DNA of 64,000 nt from Sipunculus nudus (taxonomy: Eukaryota > Annelida > Sipuncula > Golfingiida > Sipunculidae), in assembly GCA_026874595.1 (NCBI GenBank), contig CM049321.1, positions 50,513,297 to 50,577,296 on the forward strand, read 5' to 3'. The notes under the pieces were generated by a model, which saw only the letters and a list, made by a program, of their open reading frames with translations, was not told where the DNA came from and searched no databases. Below are positions 36,770-48,385 of the stretch, in pieces (position 1 is the stretch's first letter; every line of letters starts with the position of its first letter). Both the position numbers and the translations under genes were made by a program.

Positions 36770-38365
36770 ATGTGATATCAGACTATTTAATTCAAACTCT
36801 CCTCTTATTATCTGTAGTTTGTAGTGTTGATGTTGGTTTCGATCACTCCGACAGACTCATATATATATCCTACTTTACCAAAGGAATACGTGACCTGTAT
36901 TATCTGGGATTAATTGTTTAAGCGAAATTGCAGACCCCATCAGCCGGGTTTTTTTCTTTTCAGACCACACCGAAATCTTTCACTAATATAAGGATTAGCG
37001 TAACCAGCATAACAATTTGAAAATCACATACTCAGCGGTGTATGCATAGTCATATAAATATTCATGTGTATTCTTCTCTTATCCAGTAATCTATTCTATA
37101 CCTCAACCCCTATCCACGATTGATTAGCGTCAGTCACCTCGAATGTGTTTACTGAAGAAGCAATAACAAACAGGCACTAAAAAAACTGTACGTTTTCGAA
37201 ATACGGTATTGAAACATTAGCAGCATTAACATTTAATGATGTGCTGTATCGAAGTTTTTTTCTTGCAACAATTATTAAGAGATCTATCTGAATCACTTTC
37301 ACGATACAGTATTTTCCTTCCCCTATTTTCTATATTGTTAATTTGGCATCTTGACATGGGAATATGAACACTGTGATCTTTTCACATTAAATCGTTTCCA
37401 GAACTTTGCCAAGGTAATGTTTTATTGTAATTGTGTAAAAAGCGCTTTTGTTTATACTTCTCAGCAACAGTTATTTTAGTAAATAGTTCACTGTATGAGT
37501 GAACAAACATATGACACTATAAAAATAGCTGACTTTTTAACACTAAATTAAAATACTAATTTGTTCTTACTTGAAAGGCCAAGAGAAAATGCCTCTTGTC
37601 ATTCTGTTGCAAAGAATTCTTTGTTATTTCTTAATGATTAATAACGGTTAAAGCTACTAGGGAAAAAACAATGTCCTGCTACTCTGTGAAGGTGTTTGAA
37701 TAAATAAAAACCGACTACATTTATGAAGTGTAATTGGCAATTCTGCAAATTGCTGCGTGTGACAGTTTTTTTTACCGGGATATCTTTTCGCTTCGGTCTT
37801 TGACCTGTCAGTCTAGTATGTGATATACTACAGCTTTCGTTCTCTTCCAAGACACATACATTGCAATCAATGAGTGCTTACTGTATCAGGCTCTGTTTGC
37901 CGTATCCGGGTTGATTTCTACCACATGAGACCATGGTTTTTGTCGGTAATAGGGACTTCCGCAGTTCCAATAACTTTATTCTCTTCACACACAAATCAAG
38001 TTAAGATCTTATTAAAACTAAACATTAGATCGTTAGTAAAGCCATAGATGTAAGCGAACTAAGCAGAAATGTTTGCAAGTAAAAAAAACAGGATGTTGTT
38101 GGAGACCTAAATGCCCCAGGAGTCACATTTGCTGTCATGTATACACTGCTGTATGGGTTCAAAAAACCTTTTTTCAGCCGCCGTAACCTTTTGTGACATA
38201 TTTCAGACCAGTTGTTGCTGCCTGGACCCCCCCCCCCCTCCCCCGCTTTTCCAGGCTGTTGGGTCTTTTTAAGGCTTCGTCAATTGTCCTCCTTGGTTGA
38301 CCCCTCTCCCCCGGAACTGCCCCTGTGTAATAGCTGTATGTCAAAATACGATTGTAAGTAATCTT
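36770..38365. other. Non-coding; possible hAT-like end at 38325
   Basis: About 38228-38325 is C-rich and ends GGAACTGCCCCTG, which resembles an inverted CAGGGGC hAT terminus, but no left end is visible. Confidence 0.4.
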
Positions 38366-38368
38366 CTA

Positions 38369-38520
38369 TGGCTCAGGGGTGGAGCACAGGACTCAAAGCC
38401 GGGAGGTCGTGAGTTCGAATCTCAGCCGAAGCGGTGAGATTTTTTTAAGATCGGCCCCCACGATCGTTGGGCACAATTTTGGCTCCAATAACATACACCT
38501 TTCGGGGGTCCTTCGGTGGT
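38369..38520 (+). repeat. tRNA-derived SINE family 2, copy 1
   Basis: Intact Pol III-like boxes: TGGCTCAGGGGTGGAGCAC (A box) and GTGAGTTCGAATCTCAGCC (B box), then AGCGGTGAGATTTTTTTAAG and GATCGGCCCCCACGATCG. The same order appears inverted at 61330-61515. It is not a functional tRNA gene, because the acceptor stem cannot be closed. Confidence 0.6.
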
Positions 38521-38935
38521 ATGACCCATTTATGGATTGAATTATAGATCTAGGACACGCAGATGTAACAGTTACCGGCCCTGGATAACTTAAGTTATAA
38601 AATCAGGTGAAGTAGTCAGCGGGCCTGGAAAAGACCAGGATATAGAATCAGAGGAAGCGTGTGATACCCCGCCAAGTACGCCGAAACTTGAATCGAATTC
38701 TGCAGATGTATATACATGTACACGTATTTAAGCTAGCATTAAATAAATGCAGTCGATTACCTCAATAAAAAAATATTTATGAAGAAAATGGCGTTGTATC
38801 ATTAAAATAAAAAAATAATGGTAAATTCAGTTACCTGCAAAATTGAATGGATTGTTCTTTCATTGTCATCTTAACCCTTCCGTAAATTTTCAACAAATTT
38901 TTGCGAAAATATACGGACAGCAGAGGTACAAGATG

Positions 38936-39215
38936 CCAGGACGAGAGGTTGGGGAACATGGGACTGCAAAGCTGTTGGTTCGCGTCCCGTTCTAACCGCC
39001 GTCTGCGCTAAGACTCTTAGGCAAAGTCTTTACCACAAGGGAGCGCTCTCTCGACCCAAAAGTGAATTGGTACTGGTCATGGGAGGAAGGCAAATATCGA
39101 ACTAATAACCTTCTAGGGTCTGATATGACTGCTTAGGTTGTATGCTCCCCAGGGAGCTGAGAAAAGCCCAATAGACCAGGAAGGCAAAGTGTAAAGACGG
39201 ATGAGACTGACATCG
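38936..39215 (+). repeat. SINE-like repeat with tRNA-like head and conserved-type body
   Basis: Head GAGAGGTTGGGGAACATGGG, then TTGGTTCGCGTCCCG (B-box-like). The body runs GGCAAAGTCTTTACCACAAG, CTCTCTCGACCCAAAAGTGA, ATTGGTACTGG and onward. This CTTTACCACAA ... CGACCCA ... TGG-TACTGG layout resembles a SINE body I know from marine invertebrates; the match is from memory of the pattern, not a search. Confidence 0.45.
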
Positions 39216-39219
39216 TCGG

Positions 39220-39900
39220 TGATATCAGACTATTTACCCCACCTTTACCTATTTTACCTTTTTAGGTCAGGGGTATGGATTACTTTGAAAGGTTAGTCCT
39301 GTCCAAGAAAATTTTTTTTCAAGGGATATACACCTGCGCGAAAAAAAAATTCTAACATGTTATTTTTCCAAGTGAGATGATGCGTATAGGGAAATTGTTG
39401 ATTGGAAACTGCATTTGTGTTACTAGGAAACGATATTTGTTTTTCTTTTTTTGCTTGCCCTTAACGCCAGCTACATCTGGACTCGGAGACAAACACGGTC
39501 TCAATGATTTCTTCTCCTGGAAGCCATTTTAAAGGTACCTCCACTGTAAGACCTACAAGCAAACGCTTGAACGCGTAGGATTCAATTTCTAAGTACAAAG
39601 ATGTTTCGAATACACAGGTCGGTCTCCAACAGAGATATTTAAAACCATTTTCTTGAAAATGGTTTCCAAGCATGTTGTGTCAATTTTTAATAATTTCAGT
39701 AGCACAGCTTGTAGTTATTTTAAAATGCCACTTAAGCAGTTTATTAGGTGCCATTTGACTGTTACCCGTGGCTCCAGCTAAATATCAGTTTGATTATTTT
39801 TTTATCAAACCCAGATTTGAAAGCTTGGGATTTAAGAGCTGGTGATTTATATCTATCTATATAATGCCCTCTGTTTACATATGTCACCATGCAAAGAAGG
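39220..39900. other. Non-coding, no gene seen
   Basis: The minus-strand 70-codon frame at 39461 is unrecognised. Confidence 0.5.
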
Positions 39901-39905
39901 ACTAG

Positions 39906-39965
39906 CAGGGGCGGGGATCTACGATTCGATAACTGGGGAGGGGGAGGTCAAGGGAGGGGATGAAG
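39906..39965 (+). mobile_element. hAT-like MITE left-end fragment
   Basis: CAGGGGCGGGGATCTACG followed by a G-rich stretch resembles the terminal repeat of the CAGGGGCGGATC-type MITEs. The copy fades out before the TTAA element at 40002 and no matching right end is seen. Confidence 0.3.
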
Positions 39966-40001
39966 AAACATTTTGAATAATTAGGCTGTAATGGGATAGC
40001 T

Positions 40002-40480
40002 TTAAGGAGCCCAATCACGTACAAAGGATGTTGAATTAACAAAAAAAAATGGCTTCTTCCTTTTAAAATAAACCTGTACTAGCAAAATATTGTCTTGAAA
40101 CCATTAGCTTACTCTTTTAAACGAGTTATAAAACAGTGCCCAAAGCGCAATCACAGGTGTTAACATAAATCTAGCGCGTCGGGCAACAACATTTGTCAAT
40201 CAGATGCCCTGAATGATCTGGCCAAAATGATGCAATACATGTTGAGACACCCCGTTTCGGTTCATAGTTGGACATCCGGTAACGCGGCCTTGCTATGGAT
40301 AACAAAGACATGTGGACTGTGTTTACCAACATGCAGAGCTATAGCAAGGTGTAAACAAGCAGTTTGCGAGGTACTGAGACTGTGTGCTGGGAAGGGTTGG
40401 CTGGGACATTTTTATATAGAGTAAAACTAAACTGATTGTTTAAAAGAATAGACATAATATTGCTCCTGATTATGTTTTAT
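40002..40480 (+). mobile_element. TTAA-bounded MITE, copy C
   Basis: Starts TTTAAGGAGCCCAATCACGT and ends near GCTCCTGATTATGTTTTA, so the 3' terminal repeat is decayed. It is collinear with copy A throughout, including CAAAATATTGTCTTGAAACC, the GCGCAATCACAGGTGTTAAC block and GACATAATATTGCTCC. A 65-codon frame at 40227-40424 lies entirely inside it and is not a gene. Confidence 0.7.
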
Positions 40481-40484
40481 ATGT

Positions 40485-41742
40485 ACCATGATGCAAATTC
40501 CGTTTTTTTTCTCGGTTTTTAGCGCATATGTTTTCGTATTTCCAAGATTTCCCGATAAATCAATACCCTGATGTGGCAGCTCTTTTTTTAATATTTAAAT
40601 AAAAGATTTTTTATCACCATAGGTGAACCAATACTTCTGCGGGGTTGTGTCTGTATAAGGGAAAGTAATTGACCCCACTTTAACCTTTCTGCGCGTCTAG
40701 AGCCCTGGTCTATTTCTAAACCACAAAAATGCGCTCCCTCCATCAAGGAAATAACCTCTTTTAATTGGGTTATGAACATGCCAGGTTAAGCTATAAGAAC
40801 AAAACGTCTTGCACGACAAAAATGGATCTATCGGATGAGATATTGGAATATGTAAATAAAAAGTAATTGTTCTACAGACTGGAGGATCATAACACATGAA
40901 GTGAGTACACGATTTTAGGTGAAAATTTGCAAACCTTCCAGGAAAATACAAAACAAAACACTTTAAACTTGAAATGATAACTGCAAAACACCAGCACAAA
41001 ATTAATTCCATATTTCATTTCTACAACAATCTCTAAGGAATGGAGACAAGGTCATAAATAAGCAACATGCTGGAGGTTCCATTTGCCAAAAGGAGGCGAT
41101 GAGTCCGTAGATTTCGTTACAAAAACTTTTATACATGAGAAAATAAAGGGCAGGTACTGAGTTATTTACATGAAATAGAGTGGTATTACCTTGAATCGTA
41201 AGAATTCTTTCACAGTTAATTCCTATTTTTTTATGATTGATTACCGAATGGTCTGCAAAATAGGCTTTTTTCATTTTGCACAATTGTAAAAACCCCTTTT
41301 GGAAGTTGAAACACGTGTAAGCACTAGAACCGTATTTTTGGTGCCACCAATGTATTTAGGAATCCATTACCTGCTCTTAAAAGTATGTCCAGTTTCGCCA
41401 AGGCCTCGTGTTTGCAGCTTCCAAATAGGTTCCCTCTCAAACGTTTCTTCCGTTTTACCTTTCTTTTTATGTAATTGACAAATTATGCATATGCTACAGA
41501 TCCATTACCATGAAATCTTCTGAAAGGTTCAGACATCAAATGAATAAAATTGGGGTGGGTTTTGAAACTGGGTGTTTTTATTTTCCATTTGCAGAGGCGT
41601 CGTCGGTTGTATCAGTCGCTTGTTACTACCTAGCAAGGGTATCTGTTATTAACATAATGCATGCAAGTATTTTGATGGAGTTTGCTAAATAGCACGTTAG
41701 ATTCTTTAAAATGTAAAACTGAAATATATTTTTTCAAATAGC

Positions 41743-41790
<48 letters not shown>

Positions 41791-43420
41791 CTTATAAAAG
41801 GAATTCGGTTTACGTCTGTTCGCAATGTTCTCTAAAACAGCGTTGTGTACAATTGTGTGCCTTGTATTATTTTGAAGATTATTATGCCCGCAATGACATA
41901 GGCGATAATGAACATATAATTTTGAGTGAATTTCCGTTTTTACTGACTTGCACAGAGGTATAAGACCGAGCACAGCCGAACTGCCTTCGGCAATGATCGG
42001 AACACATGCATCGTGGTCTTTCAACCTCAAACACTTATATTGTTCATATTAATAAAGCTTGTTTTCAGTGAGGGATTTGAGCCTGTGGGGCCTTTCATTA
42101 GGCTCTCACCCACGTGCGTGGTCAGTTAAAGAAAAAAACATGTTTCTCGCTTTATGAAATGGAGAGTTCAACCCAGGAGGAATAATGACAAAACCTAATT
42201 CAAGGACCCAATTTCACGAACAGGCGTGGGGTGGGTGGAGTGGTGTCTGGCGTTTCAGGCCTCAAAATTATCTTATATGATGAAAAAGCTTGTGGCGGTT
42301 TAAAATGAATACGGACCCTCTGCATGGAGTCACGTTGGGTCCGCTTCTGCTACTTACGAGGTATGCATATTTCTTTTTCTTTCTCCAGGAACAGTTTCCT
42401 TGCAACGTACATTTAATAAATCTTTGATGTGTTCCCCACATCAACCTAATCTTTATACGTCCAACGATAGAATCCAGTCAAATATCATCGAAAACCTGAA
42501 TTCCCCCGTGTCTCATTCCGCTTCGCAATATAAACACCATCACTGACCAGGTCTTCAAGGTAAACAAAAGCGGGGTATAAATTTCTTGCCACGAGGACAG
42601 CCCACAAAATAAATGTTAAAAATATAAGAGCGACTGCAGTATCACTCACGCACTGTCTCTACCAGGTTATGGGTTTATACGGGTATTATGTCTAGGATTC
42701 ATGTAATTTAAAAGTAAGTGACAAAATTAAGATACAAGCAGCTGGAAATAGAAACGTTTTCTGTTCATAGAAGTGTTGTGCCTCAGAGAGGAGCGTGAGT
42801 TATTCTACAGTCGTGCCAAATGTTTATACATATCTTATGGAGACAGTTTCCCACTGAAAACCTGTATTTACTGTTAACTTTTAGAATAAAAAAAATGAGC
42901 CAACATTTCACCTTTCAGTTAATAAATCTCCCCAACCCCAGTAATAAGCCAGTTATACCGGTTCTACCAGCTAGTATAATATATAAACATATATCCCATA
43001 ACAAACGCGCATCGCTTTGCTGAACAATTGATAGAAATGTGTCATGATATATATTTAGTTGAAAATAAGAATATTCTTCCTTTAAACTAATAAATTGCTG
43101 TTTAATATTCAGCTTAATACTACATAAAGTTTTTACATAGAGAATAACAGGGCGACGATACTTATGATCTTTCAACAGAAACCAGATCCCGAACAGCGAT
43201 TTCTGTTATATTCTCGTATTCACACTGTCAAAGCTATATGATAATAAGTGTTATGACATTGAGAATTATTTGTGTTTAAAACTCCCAATCAATTAATGTT
43301 ATTTAAATCGCAAGACACCTGCGCCCGTTTCGCAGCTGTACAATTACTCCCAAGATACATAGGACGTCTTGTGCTTAGGCTCTTTCCCTTTATAATTATT
43401 CCACTTTTGTCTACTTTTTT
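40485..43420. other. Non-coding, no gene seen
   Basis: Contains two of the longest unassigned frames in the window (104 and 93 codons on the minus strand, 40697-41283). They are adjacent, but neither has a domain, signal or splice pattern I can defend. Confidence 0.45.
41743..41788. repeat. (AT)n array
   Basis: About 45 bp; no recognised element borders it. Confidence 0.95.
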
Positions 43421-43496
43421 ACCTAACTTATAACAACAGATCACGTAATCGTGATCATTACAAATCTTGTTTACGGAGATAAAAAAAATCAGATTC

Positions 43497-44156
43497 TGTA
43501 ACACTAGGCAGGGTGAAATGTCTAGGGGAATGAATAAAGAAGTCAGTGGTTTTTGTTGACAAATAATTATAATTTATTCTTAGAACAATCCTAACATTAC
43601 AATTCACTAAATCAATAAAATTACACACAAAAACAATGAAATGTACAGTACCAGAGTGTCCGGATCCTAGGCTTTGGTTTCTGGATACCACCACTGTCAC
43701 AGCTCAACTAAAATCCTCCAACACCAATAATCCAGGTAAATAGTAATAATCCAAAGGCAAACTGGAGACAGTCCGTAATAAATCTGTATTAAGTCCGTTA
43801 AATATCTGACACCATTGCAGTTATCGGTAAGGTTCCAAAACGGACGAGATAGTTACACTTTTAGTGCTCGCTGGTATTTTCCTTTCTGCCGGCTCTAAAC
43901 ACAGCCTCTAATTTATAGCTTTTCACACCTATATTCCAGAAATGGAAAATTCTATAGAACAATCCTCACGCATATGAACAGACCAGAAATATGTAGAACA
44001 AAGAACGCTGTGTCTCTACGCTTCAGATCCCACTCGCGGGCCAGCCCCTAACAAGCAAGGTTTCCATAGCAAAGAAACATGCCTGCGCTACACGAATCAG
44101 AATGTCAACAGACACATGTAACACTCCTGCGCACAACAAAACAGACACCTGTAACA
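43497..44156 (-). mobile_element. LTR of a retrotransposon, copy 1
   Basis: 660 bp beginning and ending TGTAACA on the plus strand (TGTTACA ... TGTTACA read in element orientation), so it has the TG...CA LTR ends. In the minus direction it has a TATA-like CTATAAATTA followed by GAGGCTGTGTTTAGAGCC and, near the 3' end, AATAAATTATAATT as a polyadenylation signal. The same order is found in the plus-strand copy at about 46093-46883. About 75 bp past its 3' end (43424-43496) is also shared between the copies, so this may be a 5' LTR with the start of the internal region, not a clean solo LTR. No gag or pol remnant is visible. Confidence 0.65.
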
Positions 44157-44249
44157 ACCTCCGTTCTCAAATAACTGAACTTAGTTAAAATTAATTTATC
44201 AAATGACTGGGTCAACTATTTATCGACTATCTGCTTATTCCTAATCGGC

Positions 44250-44460
44250 TACCTTGGTTGCCTCCGCCATTAGGATATGCTTTCATCCCAGTGCGTGTAT
44301 GTGTTTGTGCGGGTGTGTGTTTGTTCACAACTTAACTCCTGAACGGTATATAGTGCAATTTTATAGGCATTTTGGTAAACGGACAATAAAGATTCGATCA
44401 GGTTTTGCTGTAGATCCGGTCTATGGGACGTCATCAAGGAGTGTTCACATTTAGACTTTT
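44250..44460 (-). repeat. (CACAAA)-tailed dispersed repeat, copy 3 (inverted)
   Basis: The plus strand starts TTGCCTCCGCCATTAGGATA, the tail in reverse, then TGTGTATGTGTTTGTGCGGG. The head reads, on the minus strand, CCGGATCTACAGCAAAACCT and ATGCCTATAAAATTGCAC. The 66-codon frame at 44254 is inside it. Confidence 0.55.
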
Positions 44461-44985
44461 ACTTATGCACGAATGAACCTGAAAATTTGGGGCGAATTTG
44501 GGAGCAACCCCCATTAGGGAGCACCACATGGCGGAGGCTTACATTCGTTAGAATGCAGACTTCTCGTTAGATATATATAATACACAAATTAATAAATAAA
44601 CAACTTAACTGTGAATTATCAAACGGCTGAGTTTATGTTCAGATACACCAAGCAGCGGTGTCATCTAGAAAGGAAGACAGGTTTTCGTATCTGTCGGTGT
44701 GATTGTTGGTTTGTTGGTGAAGCAACAACCTTATCGTTAAAAAGAGTTACAGAACGAAAAGGTTCCATTTTTTAGGAGTGGGGCATGGACCTTTTGGAGC
44801 GCTTCCGGAGAGAGTGGGATCCAGTAGATTGTTTTGCACTGTCGGAGGTGTGCGCTATGAAGACTACCGTAAAAGTAGGTAACACATCATCAAACTGATG
44901 TTAGAAATTATAGCAATAATGTGGACATGGCATACTTTTATAAAGGTCCTGTGCTTATTTTATTTTTCACTGATATCTCATGAGT

Positions 44986-45467
44986 TTAAAGGGACATAAT
45001 CAGGAGCAATATTATGCCTATTTTTCACACTATCGGTTCAATTTTGCTTTGTGCAAAAGTTTCCCAGCATAACCATGCCAGCACATAGTCTCAGTACCTC
45101 GCAAACGGCTGTTTAACACCTTGTAATGACTCTGCTTGTTTAAAAACACAGTCCACGTGTCTGTTTACCATAACAAGACAGCCTGACCGGAGGCCCGATT
45201 GTGAGTCGGAACATGTAATACATTTTTTGGGGTCAAGTCTGGCAGGGCATTATTTGGTTGGCAGGTGTTTGGCTCAGCGTTGCACAATATCCAACACGCT
45301 GTGTTTATCTTAACACCTGAGATCGCGCCCGGTCCACTGTTTTAAGCACTCGTTTTCAGGAGTAAGGAAACAGTTTCAGAGCAATATTTTGCGGGTACAA
45401 ATTTTATTTAAAAGGAAGATTTTTATTGTTAATTCAACATGCTTTATAAATGATTGGGCCCCTTTAA
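44986..45467 (-). mobile_element. TTAA-bounded MITE, copy D (inverted)
   Basis: On the plus strand it begins TTTAAAGGGACATAATCAGG and ends TGATTGGGCCCCTTTAA, so it is the reverse complement of copies A and C with intact TTAA at both ends. It is the best-preserved full-length copy with A. It lies between two inverted LTR copies and is separate from them. Confidence 0.75.
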
Positions 45468-45469
45468 TT

Positions 45470-46090
45470 GCTTCTTGTTGAAACGATTTCAGGTTGGGTA
45501 TGAATTATATATGACATCAAACATTTAGGTTTCGTTATCTTATTTGAAGCACGTAATGTGAACAAGGATTCTGCGAGCAAACACTGAAAACCTTGAAATC
45601 GTTTGCACTAAAACAGGCACAGTTACTTGCTTTTGTATAAGCTCATTTTCAACGTTATGTTACATTAACCGTTGTCAAATCTAACTAATAACAGTAAACC
45701 ATTTCTGAATATCGAGTTTGTACAATGTTTTTAATGTTAACCTGTTTCATATCATAATGGATACATTTTTCAACGTCTATCGGTAGCTTAAATCACGTTT
45801 AAGTAACGAATGGTGTATGCCCTAATGTCACGGTTTGGTGACACACATTTTCGTTCAGTTGGAAAAACGAATAACAATTTGTATCACGTGTAAATTTAAA
45901 GGGTCCTGTTCCTACCTAGGATTTTTTTATATCCACGTATTTTATAACGAGCGCGGTCGCTTGAAATATCCAAACAAATTCAAGTAGAACATCTGGCGGC
46001 ATGGCAACTCATGTCCTTTCAGCGTTCTCAAAAGTTCAACCAACTACTTTGTCAACATTTGCGCATGAACCGTGTTTATCATAAGCTTGT
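45470..46090. other. Non-coding between MITE copy D and LTR copy 2
   Basis: Unique AT-rich sequence. No gene. Confidence 0.5.
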
Positions 46091-46092
46091 TA

Positions 46093-46883
46093 AGTTACAG
46101 ATGTCTCTTTTATTGTATGCGTATGTGCAGCGCTAGCATTGGCCGTTGCCATGACGGTTTAGCTCGGCCGACACGTGGGGTCTGACGTGTAAACAGCGGT
46201 CATGCTAGTCTTGGGTTTTCTCGCCTGGCCGAGCCGGGCCGGCCCACGTGTGAACCCTGATATGTAGAAACACAGTGATGTTGTTCTAGATGTTTCCTCT
46301 ACGCGTGTGTACTGTGCATCATGTTCTTTGGATTTTTCGAGAAATGGAAAGTCCTCGGCTTGAGGTGAAAGTTATAATTAAGGGGCTGTGTTTTAGAGCC
46401 AAGAGGGAGGAGAGAAATATTCCAGCGGACACAGAAGTGTGTAAGTCAGTTGTTAATCTTTTCGAATTAGTGCGGCAATTATAGATTTTCTTATATATAT
46501 ATAATGTATTATATATTATATAATGTTCAGTTTGCCTTTCGGATCACCGCCAGGATTTCACTTTGGGTAAGAGTAGATTGACTTTGTGATTACATTGGAC
46601 TGCTATTCTCTGAGAAGATTTGTGTGAACTGTTCATCCAGTTTATACATTTTAAAGGGCTTGTCGCTGTAACATTGGTGGTATCCAGGTACTGTGCACTT
46701 TGTTTATTATGCTGTGTGAATATATTGATTCGCTGATAACTGTTGTTGTACTGTGTAATTGTATTGATTTAGTGTATTGTAATATTAGGGTTGTTTTAAG
46801 AATAAATTATAATTGATTGTTAACAAAAAAACACTGACTTCTTTATTCATTCCTCTATACATTTCACGCAGCCTAGTGTTACA
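46093..46883 (+). mobile_element. LTR of the same retrotransposon, copy 2 (inverted relative to copy 1)
   Basis: The 3' part is the clearest match: AATAAATTATAATTG, then ACACTGACTTCTTTATTCAT and CCTAGTGTTACA ending at 46883. Further 5' it shares GGCTGTGTTTTAGAGCC with the AAATATTCCAGCG block, GGTGGTATCCAG and CAGTTTGCCTTTCGGATC. The 5' end is approximate, near AGTTACAGATGTCTC at 46093. It is longer than copy 1, partly because of an AT-rich insertion at about 46482-46525. The next 70 bp (46884-46952) also match the flank of copy 1. The 64-codon frame at 46290-46484 lies within it and is not a gene. Confidence 0.6.
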
Positions 46884-47274
46884 GAATATGATTTTTTTTA
46901 GCTCCATAACAAAAATTAGGCTCGTCACGACTACGTGATCTGTTGATATAAGGTTCCGTAACAATTGATAAACAAGCTCATACTTGCATTACAAAGTTTT
47001 ATAAGAACACGGAGTACCTTAAGTTCATTGGTTAATATGTAAACCAGAAATTACATACATTATAAGGAAAAGGCAGGTGAATATAACTGCCTTTAAAGAT
47101 AAGTACATGCCTTATTGGTGTCACGAACAGTCGGATGAGGGAAACCTAAAAGTAAAGATGTTGTTATGATGCTTCCTGTGTTAAAGGTTTTTTTGTGCAT
47201 GGGCTTCGAATAATAGAGATTTTTGGACTGTCGTTAGACATTAAACCGAATCTGTCTCTGAGGTTTTATCGAGA

Positions 47275-48040
47275 TTTGACCTCAGAGCCGTAACAGTATT
47301 GACCGGGTTGGAACCCGGGACTTTCAGCTTTTTTCCTCTCTGATCTTCATTCCACGATCCATCACATCAGTTAAAAACTGACGGTGGTGTCACTCGAACT
47401 CTGTCTCGTAATTGCTCTGCGGCTATTGTTTTGACACTCTCTATGCTCATTTCAGTCTTAAATTGTCGGGAAGAGTTCAAGTTGGTCCTAAGGGGCTCAT
47501 TTTATCTATTTCATTAAATCCTGTGTTTTTTATTTTTTTGGAGGGGGGGGGGGCTAATACAGCGCCGACTATCAGAAACTACGTCACTGTCACCGTGAGT
47601 GAATTTTTACCGCCATTTAGTATTGTTAGGGTGCTCCGGTTGCGGTACCGAGTTGGCGTACCTGCTGTTCCTGCGGGCCACTGGGCTGGGCGGCCTTTTG
47701 TTGTTATCAACGGCACCTTGCTGTTTTGCGCTCAGTAAGCAACAGCTTCTACCCATCTCAGGTTTCTCAAAATAAACATTTAAATACATTACTATCCAGG
47801 TCAACAGCGCAGCCCGGGCGCCATCTATCCCTTCTTCATTCATTCATTGTTGAGAACTATGTCAGAGCCGTAACAGTAACAGTGTCTTAAGACACACTGT
47901 TAACAGCCGTAACAGTGTGTCTTAAGAGGCTCACTTTCTTCATTTCCCCTAAATCTTCCAAAGGGCTATCAAGGCTAATCTATAAGAAACTGTCACTGTG
48001 TCCCTCGGGTGAACTGTCAGCGTCATTAATCGCATCTGGA
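47275..48040 (+). repeat. Diverged direct duplication with an internal palindrome
   Basis: CAGAGCCGTAACAGT opens both halves (47284 and 47865). Then CCTAAGGGGCTCATTTT with CATTAAATCC (about 47487-47520) parallels CTTAAGAGGCTCACTTT with CCCCTAAATCTTCC (about 47931-47960), and TATCAGAAACTACGTCACTG parallels TATAAGAAACTGTCACTG. In the second half, AACAGTGTCTTAAGACACAC with its partner bases forms a near-perfect 24 bp palindrome, followed by another AACAGTGTGTCTTAAG. Confidence 0.5.
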
Positions 48041-48269
48041 ATGAAGCTACAGTTCCTCAAGTGCGACATAATGAACATGTAATATACTAACAATTTTAAT
48101 GTACTCCTATGAAAGCATAATATTGTCAGGAAAAGGCCATGAACTGCCATTTGCGTTTTTCTGTCCCCAAAACAACATCTACTGGTTGTTCTGATGAATC
48201 AATCTACAGAGAAAACGCTCACACGCACGCCTGAAATCAGATATGTTGGTTATCCGGTAATTTCCTCAC

Positions 48270-48385
48270 TTGATTTAAGACTTAGTGGCAGATCAGCAAA
48301 GGACGACACTTGCCACTGTTAGATTCGAACCCACATCTCCCGATGTGCCTGCTCAATCGTCATACACGATAACCATTCCGCAGCA
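48270..48385 (-). repeat. tRNA-like SINE fragment (minus strand)
   Basis: Reverse complement GAATGGTTATCGTGTATGAC and GATGTGGGTTCGAATCTAAC give A- and B-box-like motifs with a plausible anticodon-arm region between them. The body differs from families 1 and 2. Confidence 0.4.

Noticed and set aside
38228-38325. Complete hAT-like element ending at CTGCCCCTG
   Set aside because: Only a right-end-like motif is visible; there is no left end and no target duplication.
38369-38450. Possible functional tRNA gene (plus strand)
   Set aside because: Same reasoning: related copies with a shared non-tRNA body occur at 61330 and 52441.
38825-38960. TTTTGCAG|GTAACT donor on the minus strand
   Set aside because: About 38 open codons but AT-rich, unrecognised composition and no acceptor.
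40697-41283. Two adjacent minus-strand frames of 104 and 93 codons
   Set aside because: I considered a frameshifted gene, but neither reads as a known protein, composition is Phe/Cys/His-rich as in random translation, and there is no conserved motif.
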